A stretch of 64,000 bases of DNA from assembly GCA_034620365.1 (NCBI GenBank), contig JAQGEQ010000305.1:434001-498000 (forward strand). The letters run 5' to 3'. Source of the DNA: Pegea sp. RAD2-039. Lineage: Eukaryota > Chordata > Thaliacea > Salpida > Salpidae. The notes under the pieces are model-generated. The model was given only the letters and a program-made list of their open reading frames with translations, was not told the DNA's origin and searched no databases. Position numbers and translations under genes: made by a program. How positions within the stretch are numbered: the first letter of the stretch is position 1; every line of letters begins with the position of its first letter. Positions 12,660 through 25,965 of the stretch are shown piece by piece.

Positions 12660-13464
12660 AAACTTTCTATATTTTTTTCTAGTTTTGTGAACTAAATTTG
12701 TAAATTCTTCTTCTCGTCTCTTCAGTATTTCAATTTGTACAAAATTAAAGAAAAATTAATTCATGTTTTAATAGATAATACTTCTTGTGTTTACTGCCTG
12801 ATGGATAACTTTCTTGAAACTGTTTAAGTTTAAAAAATACATTTCATAATAAAAAATTTGCCATAAACTGTTTCGTTTATTTATTTGATTACAATCACTA
12901 AACAATCTGATCAAAAATATCAGAAACTCACAAAGTTTCCAACAAATGATTTGTATTAAAAAATCAAAAGTTTCAAATAAGATTTATTTTATTTAACAAA
13001 ATAATGTATATATCATTGAAAATTGTTTAATTTCATAAATCGAATTATTCCACTAACTAAACATCTATCTGTAAATAAAAGTATTTAGACATTTCAGAAG
13101 TGATTTGAGCAAAACATTTGTTTTTACAAACTTACACAATTGAAATATTTACAGAAAGCAAATAAAATTATGAAGTATGAGTTAGTAGATTGAAATAGGA
13201 AATCATATTATGTAGATTGGTTCGGAAATTGTTTGAGAAAATAACTTTAGGTATCGATTGAGGTCGATTACCTGGTGATAAGAAGTTTCTATCACAACTT
13301 ATCACAGGACTTACAAATGATAAAGATAAAATTGACATCAATGATTTAAAATGTTATTCTAACAATAACAACTTTAGTGCAAAATTATAGAATAAAGATA
13401 TCCAAAAATTGTGTATGTAGTTTATGTATATGCTCATAACATAAACAAAAAGATGGACGCGTTA

Positions 13465-13535
13465 TTGTTGGGATGATGAGTTGTTAATCCATTGTGCTTC
13501 GAGGAGATAAGCTCAAATCTCGCCTCGTCGTCGAC
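13465..13535 (+). repeat. tRNA-like sequence, possible SINE head
   Basis: GATGATGAG at 13472-13480 can pair over nine positions (with G-T wobbles) with CTCGTCGTC at 13524-13532, like an acceptor stem. Between them lies a B-box-like AGCTCAAATCT inside a GAGAT...ATCTC stem. The span is 61 nt, too short for an ordinary nuclear tRNA, so a degenerate tRNA or the tRNA-derived head of a SINE is more likely. The sequence after it stays less AT-rich for about 300 bp. Confidence 0.35.
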
Positions 13536-15329
13536 TGTATAGTATATTACACGACAAACTAAATAATATAAACAAATAGTACCACAGTCTCGTGGTTGCT
13601 TGAGAAAAAGTAAAAGATATGGGAGTAAACTAAGATAAGAAGTCTGTTGGCCTCTGTACCACTATCTTAGGTTACTGGGCCGTGTTACTAAACATAGAGT
13701 CTAAATAGTTGGGGATATCTCAGCACACGAAACTCTCCACTGTAATTAAAGATCATGCGCATACAGGAAGAAGGTGTCAACTTCTATACATTTGCTGCTT
13801 CGGTCTACAAAGCTCAACCAAAAAATTTTGCCACAATTTAACAAATAGATTTAAAGTTTTTCTTATCAGATATAAACAAAAGTTTAAACTTTAAACTAAA
13901 AACTGTTATCTTAATGTTATCATCAAGCAATTTTTTTGTGTTAAGATGTGCTAGCTTTTCAATACTTACATATAACTTGAAATATTTGAAGTTGATAATA
14001 ATTACCTTTAAAGATGGTTTAAATAAAAGTGAACTTTGAACTTTCCGAAATGTAAATACAATTTCTGTTCATTGTCAAACTTCAACTAAAATGTCAAAAA
14101 ATAGTTCAAACAAAATGATAAGACTTTGGAATTCCAATGCCGATTTTAGATTTGTGTTTAATTTTATTGATAATTCAACTAAATTAAATAAATTGTTATC
14201 TTAATCATAAAGTTATGTTCTTTCGACTTTTATCAGATATAAATTTTCAAAAATTGTTGTTTAGTAGGAGTTAATGTCGATATTTGTCAATAAAATTGTA
14301 ATAGATAGCTTATTTCTTTCTGGTAGTATTGACAAATCTTTTTAATGTCTTTTCAATCAAGCGTGAACGTTTTTGTGAAAAGTTTTTGTTTACCTTGGTA
14401 ATGATATCCGAGTAGTGTTTACAGGTGAATGTGCTAATTCGACCCAATAAGTATTCAAACAAATTGGGGTTCTACAAAGAATTAATTTACAATTTTTTAA
14501 AGTAACTTCACGAAGATTTAACAGAAACCAAAGTTCCTTGAATTTAATCAAACCAATTTAAAAATAAGTTTTCTGGTTACTTTTCAATTCTATTAAATCT
14601 TCAGTTAATATTTATTTTAAGAATTACAATAAAGATTAGATGAAAAATATATAATAAAGTAAGTATTAACATTTTCAAAATTATACAGCCGAAAAACTAT
14701 TATAAAAATCTTACAAAGTATGAATTAACTATTGCATTGTATATTAGCTCTCTGTTCTTGATATAATTTTTATTTTTACTTTTATGGTTTGAAAACATCT
14801 GTAAAAAATAATTTTAGTGTTATAATCTTATCAGAGATTTTGAAAAAATAACAGTTACAAAATTTGCAACTTCAAAATTGTTACTGTTTTAATTAGCTCC
14901 CGAATTATAGGTCCTATAAGATCGTCACTATCGAATTTTGGACCATTTCTACTGACGATGCCTACAAGGCATCCTCTGCATCAAATATTGAGATTTTATT
15001 TCTGTGGAAATGTGTTTGCTAGCATAAAGTTCAGAATCGAAACCAAAGTTACAAAATACAGACTTTGTTGAGTTGGTCACGTTTATAGTAAATTTTATCC
15101 AAACCGTTTATCCAAAATTACAATAAGAAGGAATAGAGCCCCAGTAAAATCTTCTTTGAAATAGTTGGATATACAACTATCAATTGCCTCAACTTGCAGC
15201 ATATCGTACAACATAAAAAAAAACCACCAACAGTGCGTCAGTATCTATCTAAGGCAAACCAAAGTCAACACTACAGATAAAATAAACATATTTCAAGAAA
15301 GATGAGGGTTTCATGGTCATAAAGCGACT

Positions 15330-15470
15330 TTTGACCATTTTGTAACAATGATGTAAGAAATGCGAAATGATGTAATTTTCGCACTTTGGCTTATTTAGTC
15401 ATGAACGTGCCTGCCAGTAGGTAAAAACTATGATTCCATATTTATTACTTTTCTTTTATCGCTCCTTTTT
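15330..15470. repeat. Dispersed repeat, copy B
   Basis: Second copy of the short repeat seen at about 7180-7340. It shares the GCTT(A/G)TTTAGTCA...CGTG core and the same order of flanking words. Divergence is high, so these are old copies. Confidence 0.45.
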
Positions 15471-16336
15471 GATGTATGCATATATCTTCATTTTACCTTC
15501 GAGTCTAAAATCACAACTACAAGCTCTGTGATAATACTGTACAACCTACAAATTATCTGGACTTTGCAATGAAAAACTTATTTTGTTATTTGTTATCATA
15601 GCTAAAGGTAAAACGATTTGTAAATATATTTTGCTTAGCACAAATAAATTTATATTGAAATGGCCTGTAGAAAAAGCTGAAAAGCATGCAAACTTTATAG
15701 AAAAACGTTTTACAGAAACATCACGTTAGAAAATACGATTTAGGGTAATCTTTAAAGGTGGACTCTTAAAAAATGAATTTACAGTACTGATTAAATAATA
15801 CAACTACTAAGTTTTCATAGAGTTTTATGATATTTATGAGCGCAAAAGAGAATATTTTTCAGATATATTAATACTATTTAATTACGAATAAACAAAAATT
15901 TAAAATAGTTTTCATAAAATTAAATATATCCTTGATTATAGAATTTTTTTATATTTTTTACTAGTCGTACAAACTTATGTTATCTTAATAAAATTTTTCA
16001 ATATTTTAAAAATATTTAAGAACACCTAAAATCAAAAAAGATTTATCAAGTAAATAAAACCTTTTAATAATATCAAACTTATAAAAAATATAATTAAAAG
16101 CTTTTTAACTGATGATTTTTAATATTAGTTTTCATTTATGATTGTGTACGTTTATATTTTTGAATTTATATATTTTATCTAATAGGATATTTCAGTTCGA
16201 AATGCTACTAAAAACGACCATATTATCACACTATTTTGCTATTATTCAAGTTTGCCACGTCTGTATACAAAAACGTCATCTACTTTTCATTAGCATTCAT
16301 ATCTAATATTTTGAAACGTTACTATTGAATGAAAGT

Positions 16337-19300
16337 ATGAATCAGTTTGGTAAGTTATTTATTTATTTGTTTTCAACAATTAAATTATTAAATTTATTTA
16401 TAGGTTAACTAGTTTGCAATAATCAAATTTATCTGAAATCAGTTTGGTATTTATTTATTTATTTGTTCCAACAATTAAATTATTAAATTTATTTATAGGT
16501 TCACTAGTTTGCAATAATCAAATTTATCTGAAATTAAATTATTTTTTGAACTTTTTTATTGAAATTGTTCCTATTTGTAGATATTTTTTATTTTAATTTA
16601 TTTTAAATGAATTTATGAATTATTAGTTTTATTCTGACTCACAACTAAACTTTAAAAGTTTTATTTTTTAAATTATGTATTTAATTGTATTATTTTTTAC
16701 ATTTTTGAATTAAAACATATATTATTTATTCTTTTTTTTTATATATTTTAAGGCCTAAATATATCAAATATAAATTAATAAAAAAATTTTTTATTGTTAA
16801 TCTAATTTAAACTAAGCTTGATCCACTAATTAATCTTTTTTATCTACTATTGCTAAATATCATCAATTTTTTTGTAGGTTTTTTCCTCTCATTTTTATTG
16901 GTAGTAAATTTGGCTTCAGCAAGTCAACTTCTTTCAGTAATCTCATCTTCTGAAAGTTCTAGACTTGCTGATTTGTTCAAGGTTTGTTATTTATCAATTT
17001 TATTCCTGTTTATTATTTTATTAAACCTTTTTTTAAACTGATGGTTTAATTTTGATTTTAAATTATTATTTTTTTATAAAAGGGAAAATATACTGATGTT
17101 GAATCAGCTTATTATTCAGTTGTTGGATTAAAAAGTTTGGGTTTATTAGGAGATGCTGAGAAAAAGGTTTCTTTAAAATATATTTCAATACAAAATTTTA
17201 ATATTTATATTTCAACCATTTTTAAAGTTAATATAATTTTTATATTTTTTTATTTTGAATAATTAAATAAAATGATTTTAAAATCTTGACTTTTAACAAT
17301 TTTTTAATTTTTTAGTCTGCCTGTACACTAGTGAATAATGTAGATACAAACTCCATAACCTCTCTTGGTTTTGCTGGTTTGTTGTACCATGAACTCAAAT
17401 CAAGTTGCAAAGTTAGTTTTAAACACAAATATTTTTGGTTTGAATAAATTTTGATCATATTTTAGGCTGGTAAGAAAGTTGAGGAGGCAATTGAATTTCT
17501 TAAGGGCAAGTTAGAAAGTAGTAACACCCTTGCTTTGTATTCTGCTGTTTCCTTCTTTACTGGCGTTGGTCACAAAGGTTTGAATGACTAAAGGATTCTA
17601 ATTGGGTGACTAATTTTAGGTTTCTTTTATAGTTGATAGTGATAAAACTACTTCTTTGTTGTTGGCATCCTTGAAAAATGATAACAGTGTTTTGATGTCA
17701 TCTTTGGCTCTTTCTGCTCTTTCAAAAGTCCCTGGAGCAGATCTGGACTCTTTTGTAAACTCTATTGACGTTGAAGTAAAGATTTTTGATTAATTTTTTT
17801 GACAAATAACAGATCTTGACAATCTTTAGGATATGGTTGCTCAAGCAGATGAAATTGATTCTAAATATCTTCATTTTGAGAATGATCTTGAAACTACATC
17901 AGCTTTTCTTTCAGCTGTCTTTGATTTATCTGAAGCAACCAATAAGAAACCTTTAATCACATCTGTAAGTTGACAATCTACAAAAACTTATCTCACAAAA
18001 ATCGTTTTTTCAGGATCAAATTGTTCAACTGACAAATTTTGTTCTAAGAACAAAAGGATATACTCAGAGCACCAAAGATGCTGCCATGCTCCTAAAAACT
18101 GTTAGCAAGATTGCTGCTTCTAAACACGTAGTCGTTGCTAAAGGAGAAGTGATTTCAGGCACTTCTATCTCTGATAATCGACCAAAACTTCAGGTTTTCA
18201 ATTTGATATTTCTTTTTCCACATTTTTCAACTTTTTTCTGTATTTTTTGCAGATTCTTTTCAATGATATTTTCTCAAAGCCTGTAAACAACTTGAAAGTC
18301 AAAGTTGAAAGTGTCATACGTGCCGATGATAATGAAGCCCTTATCTCGAATACACCTTTCAAATTTGATGGTCTTAGATTATATGAATTAAAAGTTTGGG
18401 ATTACAAACCTCTCAGCGGCTTCTATGACGTCTCCATCAAGTGAATCTTCAATCGATCTGATGATTTTCAATCCACTAAACTTCTATTTGCAGCATCCAA
18501 TCTCCTGATGGTCAATCTCTTACTGGATTAATCAGTTCTGAGTTCCGTGTTAAAGTCACCGCAAAAGTTGTTCTTAAAAATGTTGAAATTGGAACTGCTG
18601 AGAAAGATGAGACCACTGGAACCTTAAAAGGGTAAATCTGAAGCTGAGATCCTCAACATCTTTCTAATCAACCATTTTATAGAGTGGAGTACCCAGGCAA
18701 GGCGGTTGCTTTCAAAGCCGACAGACAGCAAAGAATTTTGATGAAATTCCAAGTTGAAGATCAAACCAATGGAAATCTTGTTACTCCACATCAGGTGAGT
18801 TGGTGGTCGCTATTTATCATTCCAAGATTGAATCTTTGTTGTCATCAGGCTTTTGTTCGATTCGAACATCGAAACACGAATCAAAATATTATCTTTGTGG
18901 CTGAAGCTGATAAAACTTCCACTTATAAATTCGAGATAGATTTGATGTCAGCTGGAAAAGATCAATTCAAATCTCTTTCAGGACTTTATTCCGTGTCTCT
19001 CATCATCGGAGATGCAACAATTTCAAATCCAATCTCCTGGAATTTGGTGAGTTCTCTCAAATACTTCAATTTGTCTTCATATCTTCATCACCAACTTCTT
19101 TTCCAGTGTGACGTCACTTTGAAATTGGGCGAATCTGCTGAGAAAAGTAAATCGGCTGCAGAGATGTTGTACTCCCAAAAAGAAGAGATTAAACACGTGT
19201 TCAGGAAACCTGAAAAACGACCTCCAGTTTTGGTCTCACAAGCCTTCACACTTGCTTGCATCCTTCCTTTTATTGGACTTCTTGTGTCTGTAAGTATCTA

Positions 19301-19618
19301 CTTCCAAATCTCAAGACTCAATCTTCAATTGAATCTTTATCCTAGTGGAAGATAGTTGGAGCCAACCTGAGTGGATTTGAAGTTTCTCCAAAACATTTGA
19401 TCTTCCACCTCGGAGTTGGAGGTGATTTAGATCATCATCTGATCTCTCAAATGATTTCTGATTAACTTTATTTCGTTGCAGGAATCTTCACTCTCTATTA
19501 TCTCTTTTGGACCAAGCTTAACATGTTTGAAACTATTCGATATTTAGCTTTAGTTGGTTCAGTTACCTTCGTATTTGGCAACCGGGTCTTATCAGAGATG
19601 GCGAACCGGCGTAGTTAG
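16337..19618 (+). CDS. RPN2: RPN2, ribophorin II, oligosaccharyltransferase subunit (15 exons)
   Basis: RPN2 (yeast Swp1) is a structural subunit of the ER oligosaccharyltransferase that N-glycosylates nascent proteins. Exons 16337-16349, 16878-16981, 17083-17166, 17316-17411, 17466-17577, 17633-17775, 17830-17964, 18014-18193, 18253-18440, 18494-18631, 18683-18794, 18849-19046, 19107-19289, 19346-19421 and 19482-19618 give 632 codons, against 631 recalled for human. The first exon holds only MNQF; spliced to exon 2 it gives a signal peptide (MNQFGFFLSFLLVVNLASAS), which is why I prefer this ATG to an in-frame TTG at 16850. The lumenal part is followed by C-terminal membrane segments and the hallmarks IFHLGVGG, WTKLNMFETIRYLALVGSV and FGNRVLSEMA. 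No damage is seen. Confidence 0.95.
16343..16536 (+). repeat. 97-bp tandem duplication spanning the RPN2 exon 1 splice donor
   Basis: The sequence beginning ATCAGTTTGGTA at about 16341 recurs about 97 bp later (16438). Both copies contain the TTTATTTATTTG stretch, CAACAATTAAATTATTAAA and TTATAGGTTnACTAGTTTGC. The first copy has the true donor CAGTTTG|GTAAGT; the second has CAGTTTG|GTATTT, and both contain an acceptor-like TTTATAG. The copies differ at only a few positions. Confidence 0.8.
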
Positions 19619-22600
19619 GCGGAAAGTGATTTTGTATGTCCGCGCAAGTTTACATATTAGATGTCAAATTTTTAGAATAATTGTTCTTTTGAAGGTTTAA
19701 ATACAACAAGTTTAATACAGAAATAAAATTTATTATTAACTTTTCGAATTGGTTTGAAACTTGTTGAAGTCAAATGATCAGATCTTTCATACACTGTATA
19801 TTTTCGCAAAACTCATTTGGATTTAGTTCAATTCTTCAAATAAATCAAATTAGTTCCAAAAATTTAAAAGTCAAATCAAATTCCAGAATTTTTGTAAATC
19901 AAACAAACTGAGATACTTGCCTTCCACTTCAAATATAAATATATAATAAAAAATCAGTTACTTCGACTTACAAAATGTATCAGTAGTTGGCCAAACAAAT
20001 GTTACAAAACTCCTTCTACCGGTAACCGTTTAAGCAGCTACATTTTTTACACAGATAAGATCATTAAAAGTGATAAATCATTATAATTTTTTGAATTTAG
20101 TATTATGCCTTTAGAGGTAGTACTTTTCTAGGTTTGAATCTTTATTATAGAATTAAGAATATTTGAATTTTTGGTTGGTTTTATTTACTATAACTTAGAT
20201 GTTGAGTCATTTTGATGACTTGAAAGACAATCTTTCAGTGAAATATTCAATTGAATAGCTATGGCAAAAACATTTGCTACAAATGCAATTGAATAGATAA
20301 GTTGAATCTGATTATAATTTCATTACATTAATATAAATAAGTAAAATATCTCTTGCAAACTGGATTAGTTAAAGATTTATTAAAATTATTACCAAGTTTT
20401 TGTAAACTTAATTATTTATTTGTTTCATCTACTTATTTTCATTTTCGATTTTTTTCTGTATCTTTCCCACTAATAATAAATTAAATAGTTGTATCTACAT
20501 CAACTCAAATGAGTGCCAGTTGGATGTGTAAGTGCCTTATAGGTTTACAAGAGTCAGTCTCCTCTTACACTAATGATACGATTTAGAATCTGTTTAAAGA
20601 TTCTTTAGAATCTTCTGAAATTTAAATTGAAACGATTAGTTTTACTAACTGCTGATATTTATGGCTTCTTTTCAACTTTATAAGTAAGATTAAAGTGCTG
20701 AAGATTATTAGATTTATAAAGAATTAAATTTGTCTAATAAAAGATTTCGAAGATTTGGAACTTATTAAAGCCAAAATAGCTTCAAAACTTAATTCTTAAA
20801 AATTTGGAAACAAACGCAGTTCGGTTTGAAGTTGTTTGAAAATGATGTCAATTCAGGACTATCATCTCATCCTCACTTCTTTGTTTTTTTATTTTATTTT
20901 AAAACGAAAATTTATTTCTTACAGTTGTGGTAATCTAATTATAAATATTCTGACAGCATTTCAGAATTGTGATGTTTGACTTCTCCAATATTCAATCTAT
21001 TTTTTAGTTGTCAAAATCAAAATCTCGAATCGCACTAAAACGTAGTAAAAACAGGAGTTTAAAAAAAGTTGTTTTGAGATGAATTCAAAAACTTTTGATA
21101 TATTGAATTGAATAAAATATAAATTAAATAAACAATATTATAAATCTAAGAAGAAAGATATAAAAGGTTAAAAATTTATTTTAAATTTTATTTATAAATA
21201 ACTTATAAAAAAGAAGATTCAACTTCAAGAATTAATCTCTTAAGTAACATCATCAAATATAAACTGATATAATCAAAATATCCAAATATTTTTTTTAGAT
21301 TACAAAACAAAATTAAAACTTGAAAAACTTCTAATGTAAAACTAAATTTGTCAAAAACTAAATAGCAAATTATTTTCCAATTAAGTCAATTTTTTGTAAT
21401 CACGATTGGATCCATATACTAATAAACTTACATATTTGAATAGATAATAAGTTTTCGAAACTTCTAAAGATTTAAAATTATTAAAAGCTTGTTGAAAAAT
21501 TATATTAAATTTACTAAATAATAGAGATTTTGTGGTGTGCGTCATCTAGCGGAAATATGATTATTATATACTAAGTATTCCCTGTTTCACTGCTTACAGA
21601 TATTTTGTTGAAAAATGGAATTTATTTTGTGAAAATTTATAAAATAAAAATAAACATAGTAAGCAAACAGAAAAACTAAATTTTATCCTTGATTCAATTT
21701 TTATTTAAAATATTAAAACTTTAAAATAACAGTGTTTTTTAATTATTATGATTATTTGTAAGCTCAAAATAAAAATAAAATCACAACAAATTGAAATCTG
21801 TAAAAAAATCAAGAATATTTTGCATCAATCGATATAAATAATAAAAACTAAAATAAGTAAAATATTATTTATTTGAATGATTTTTATTATGAACAAAAAA
21901 ATTAGGAAGCTTTTGCTTTTACATTTTCATGTATATTTTTATAAATACAGGATTTTAAGAGTTTGATTTTTTAAGCATCTTTTTGAAATTCATATTTACA
22001 CAACCTTGAAGATATTTTAATATCAAAGTTTTTCATTTTAGCTAAAAATAATAACTTAATGATATTTATCTTAAGAAATTCCATTGGCTTTAGAATAAAT
22101 CTTTAATTCTAATACTTCTTAAATTATTTTGATTTCAACAATTGTTTGCTTTTCTTATAAAAATTTATTGAAGTAAATTATGCAAATTATTTTATAAGAG
22201 GGGTATTTGCTTGAATGAATATCAAATAAATTTTATTTTTTTTTGAATTTAAACTTAACGCTCTGTTGAATTTCAAGCAAAATATTAGTCTGCTTGCTTT
22301 TAATAAACTCAAATTTGAATATTTTGAAGTCTGATTATAATAATAAAATTTAGAAATCAACAAAATACTAGTAAAAGTATTACAGTTTATATATAAATAA
22401 AATTTAAATCACATTTTCAATTCAATAAAAACTTTAATTCGAATAATACAGTTTATCTTCAAAAACATATTATTTATCAAAACTTGTTAACAGGATGTGA
22501 TTTTATCATAATTAATTGTGATGAAAATGATTAATAAAATATTAATTCAATTTCCTACTTAAATGTGAAAAATTGTTTTTCAAAAACGATTTTTTTGTCA

Positions 22601-23049
22601 GCTCAGATAACTTTTAATTTTACATCCGAAAAATTTCGATCTAAAAATAAGTTGCAGGACAACATTTTGCTCAATATTTGGTTCATTAAAAAAAACTTTA
22701 ATTAAAAAATATTTGTCTACTATCAAAACTTTCCTGTAATCATCTTTTTGATTATTTTATATAAATTATCTGGTTATATTTCGAATAAAACATTTTGTTA
22801 CCAATCCGTAAAAAATAAGTCATAAAAAGTAAATCGAAATTTTCAAATATAATAAATTTTATTAATTAATCTAAAATAACACTTTTCTGAAATAAAGCAA
22901 AGAAGAAAAATTTTGATTATACAACTTGATAAGAAGTTGTGATGCTATTTTCAACATCGTTTAAAAGTTTAATAAAATTTAATAATAACAAATAAATCTG
23001 AATAATAAATCATTTGCTTTATCGTATAACCTTCTATAAAATTCAGTAA
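19619..23049. other. Convergent intergenic region, no gene seen
   Basis: About 3.4 kb between the 3' ends of RPN2 (plus) and the SLC6 gene (minus). It is AT-rich with no convincing frame. A slightly less AT-rich patch lies near 20500-20580, and a GCGTCATCTAGCGG word near 21540 resembles fragments seen in many invertebrate repeats, but I cannot classify either. Confidence 0.45.
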
Positions 23050-25965
23050 TTAGTTCTCAGCGTCATCTATCATTATACTTTCACAGGTTTTTTGATTAGG
23101 AATAATTATTTGTGGTTTTCGGGCTTCTTTGATACGCTGCAAATAAATTGACAATTAACCATAGTTTGGTTATTTCTACTTAATGTAATTTCAGAAATGG
23201 TAATTTAACGGATCTTTTAGCTTCTAATAATCAAAAACGAGAGTTACTTCTATAAGCGTTCCAGGGCGACAATAAATTTCAAACATCATCCAGCCAGGCA
23301 CACAAAGAATTGAAGCCAAACTCAGCATCCAGCCCAAGGCATTTGCCCAATTTGGATAGACATAGTCGTAAAATTTTAGTGGTTTGTGATTGGCAATAAA
23401 GAACAAAATACATAGCTACAAAATATAAACATTTCCAAATTACAAGAAGATTTAAATTAACTTTGAAATAAAAACTAAAAAATTTGTTTAAAAATTCGAA
23501 AATAATTTTCTAAAACTTCAAAATGAAAAGATATTCTTACGAATGAAAGGATTGGAGTCACAAAACGGAAGCATAGACTCATATAGATTGAAGGATAATA
23601 TCCAATCATCTCTTTGATATTATCATAATAGCGTCTTGAACCGTAAACCCAACCAACCGCAATGGATTGCCAGGCAACCAACCATAACAAAGCAATTCCA
23701 CTAACCGCAAAGTTATCAAATATTTCAAATAGGTAAATACCACCCTAAAATACCAACTTCAAGATGTGTGGTTGGTTGAATGTACTGACCGGTGGCAGAA
23801 ATGTCAAGCCACAAAGGAAGGCAGTTACACAAAATATCCCAGTAAAAAGTTTCCGGTTTGTTCGACACCAATTAAATGAGTCACAAAAGATTGTAAGAAA
23901 ACCTTCCATGCAACAAAACTTCAAAAAATTAAGGTTTTGTTTGACAGTAGCTAAAACAGTTTCGTGGCTTTTCATCAATTCATTTGTCCATGTATCAAAA
24001 AGTTTAAACCGGTGCACTTGGTGGCAAAAAGGTGCCGAGGACTGGCCTGCTACTCACTTGACTATCAATGGCGATTGTGATCAACATCAAGAAGAAGCAA
24101 GCGTTCCAAAATTGTGGGATTGGCATAAATGATAAAGCCGTTGGGTATGTGATAAAAGCTAAACCAGCACCTACAAGTCAGTCAGGTTAAAAGAGGACTG
24201 AAAGTTTTACAATTAACCTGATTGCACTACAACTTGAATGTCTGTTTTCATTACTTCAGCCATATTTCCTAACACAGCAAATACTGCAAAGCCTCCGATG
24301 AATGACGTCACCGAACAAGAAATCGATAGATAAAAAGTCCTCCTGAAATAATTTAACTTTAATCTTGTTACACTAATTATGTAACTTTAAATTTGACAAG
24401 CACTAAAGCAAATCACCTGTAGCAATCGCTGTTGAATTTACTAAAGCTTCCAAAGGCGATAGAAATAGTCAAACAAATTGCATATGAATAACAAACTTGA
24501 CTTCCAGCATAAACCCAAACCTGTACAAAATCTTTTTTGAGCTGATAAAGTCTCAAATATTTATTTTGCTTACTTCAGGTCTAGCTAGTTCTGTAATATT
24601 TGGTTTCAAATAATATTTTATTCCTGTAAGAGACCCTGAAAGAGTACATCCTCTTACTAGTAGGACAATCAGCATAATGTAAGGGAAGATACTCGAAAAG
24701 TAAACAACCTAAAAGTAATCAAATTATTATTTTGATACCAGAAACATTGTTTAATGTAACTTTAAAACTAAAATTTTTATTTTTATTTTGAAATACTGAT
24801 TAAACAGCTCTTACTTTGCCCGTTGACTTAGTCCCCCGAAAGACACAGAAATAAACAAGAATCCAGGAAAACGACAAACTTAGCACCAGTGGCCAATTAT
24901 CTAATCGACCATAATCGTCAATTCCTTTTGATTTTCTCAAAATAAAGTTACTGAGAGAAAAACACTTTCAACATTTAACCAAATTAAGTTATTTCTTATT
25001 TTAAATTACTTAAATTGTTTACAAAACCAATTTTTTATAAATTTTATAATAATAAACAATTATTAAATCGATTATGCAAAACTAATTGCTAAAAACAAAT
25101 CGAGTAAACTGTTTTTTGAAACTAACTTCCAAAACTCGATAATTGGTAATGAACTATTTTCTGTACTAAAACTCGTCAGGTTGTTTGCCACGGCAGCCTT
25201 GTAAGTGACACAGGAGTTGGTGTTGTACCAATTATCTGAAATTCACGAAAATAAATAAACTGTTTTGAAGTAGTAAGTACATTAAACAAATAAGATTTAA
25301 ACTAGAATCGATTTAAAAGATTTAATTTAAAACCGACCGCATCTCATCCAAGGAAGCTCAGTAACTCGAAGAGTTTGAACAAAATAACAAACAGACCAAG
25401 CCATGATGACGATGTAGTAGACACAAGAAAATAAACTTAACGTCGCTGACCCTAAACCAACCCCCTAATTGTAAATGTAAACTTGAAGAATTTTTATATT
25501 TATTTTGTGCTTCTTAAGACCTTCATTATAGGAGCAATATTCCAAGCTTTAAAAGCACTTTGTCTTGTATACTGTCCAAGTGAGGTTTCCAAAAAGAACA
25601 TTGGAAAACCACAACAAATAACAAAGATGGTATAAGGAACAAGAAACGCTCCTGCAACACGAACAATAAAATTTTGCAATTTCAAACTTGTTAGCGGTAA
25701 ATACAACCTCCTCCATATTTGTAAGTCATGTAAGGAAACCTCCAAATATTTCCTAATCCGACAATTGCTCCCAACGAAGATAAAAACGTTTCTCGGGTAT
25801 TTTGCCAAGTTTCCCTTTAAAACATTATTTATCAGCGAATTTAAAGTTGAAAACCCTAAAGAAACATTTAATATATACACAAATTCACTACCTCGGTTTT
25901 CTTTCCTTCACCATTTCTATTTCTACTTTATCGTTCAAATTCCATTTGATTAATTCATTTGACAT
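23050..25965 (-). CDS. SLC6-family Na+/Cl- coupled transporter (14 exons)
   Basis: Plasma-membrane symporter of the neurotransmitter/amino-acid transporter family. Minus-strand exons are 25892-25965, 25708-25814, 25521-25651, 25338-25464, 25127-25235, 24815-24950, 24574-24708, 24417-24520, 24218-24342, 24058-24170, 23790-23918, 23541-23744, 23248-23415 and 23050-23136; total 582 codons, in phase. TM1 carries GLGNIWRFPY (residues 44-53) with glycine where monoamine carriers have aspartate, so an amino acid, GABA or glycine-like substrate is more likely. Other marks are GGGAFLVPY, TSLGQYTRQ, the extracellular cysteine pair WMRC...NSCV with NLT and NSS glycosylation sites, TM6 QSGAGLAFITYP, and TM8 IDSQFCCMEGF. 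The last exon (KEARKPQ..., tail) was found beyond a 111-nt intron. The exact substrate cannot be read from sequence. Confidence 0.93.

Larger units (their letters stand above)
12660..16336. other. Intergenic region with repeat fragments
   Basis: About 3.7 kb with no gene seen. It holds a tRNA-like SINE candidate (13465-13535, with a less AT-rich body continuing to about 13840), a less AT-rich unclassified stretch at about 14890-15290 and copy B of the dispersed repeat (about 15330-15470). The last 700 bp are extremely AT-rich. Confidence 0.45.

Noticed and set aside
14890-15290. Possible LINE or gene remnant in a less AT-rich stretch
   Set aside because: No frame or motif on either strand could be tied to a known family, so it is left as unclassified spacer.
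16850-16877. TTG-initiated start for RPN2
   Set aside because: The stretch ends in TTTTTTTGTAG, an acceptor; joining to the ATG exon at 16337 gives a proper signal peptide and a total length divisible by three.
23224-23247. SLC6 stop codon just after VTLVFDY
   Set aside because: GTAACT at 23247 is a donor, and a final exon at 23050-23136 continues with KEARKPQ and keeps phase.
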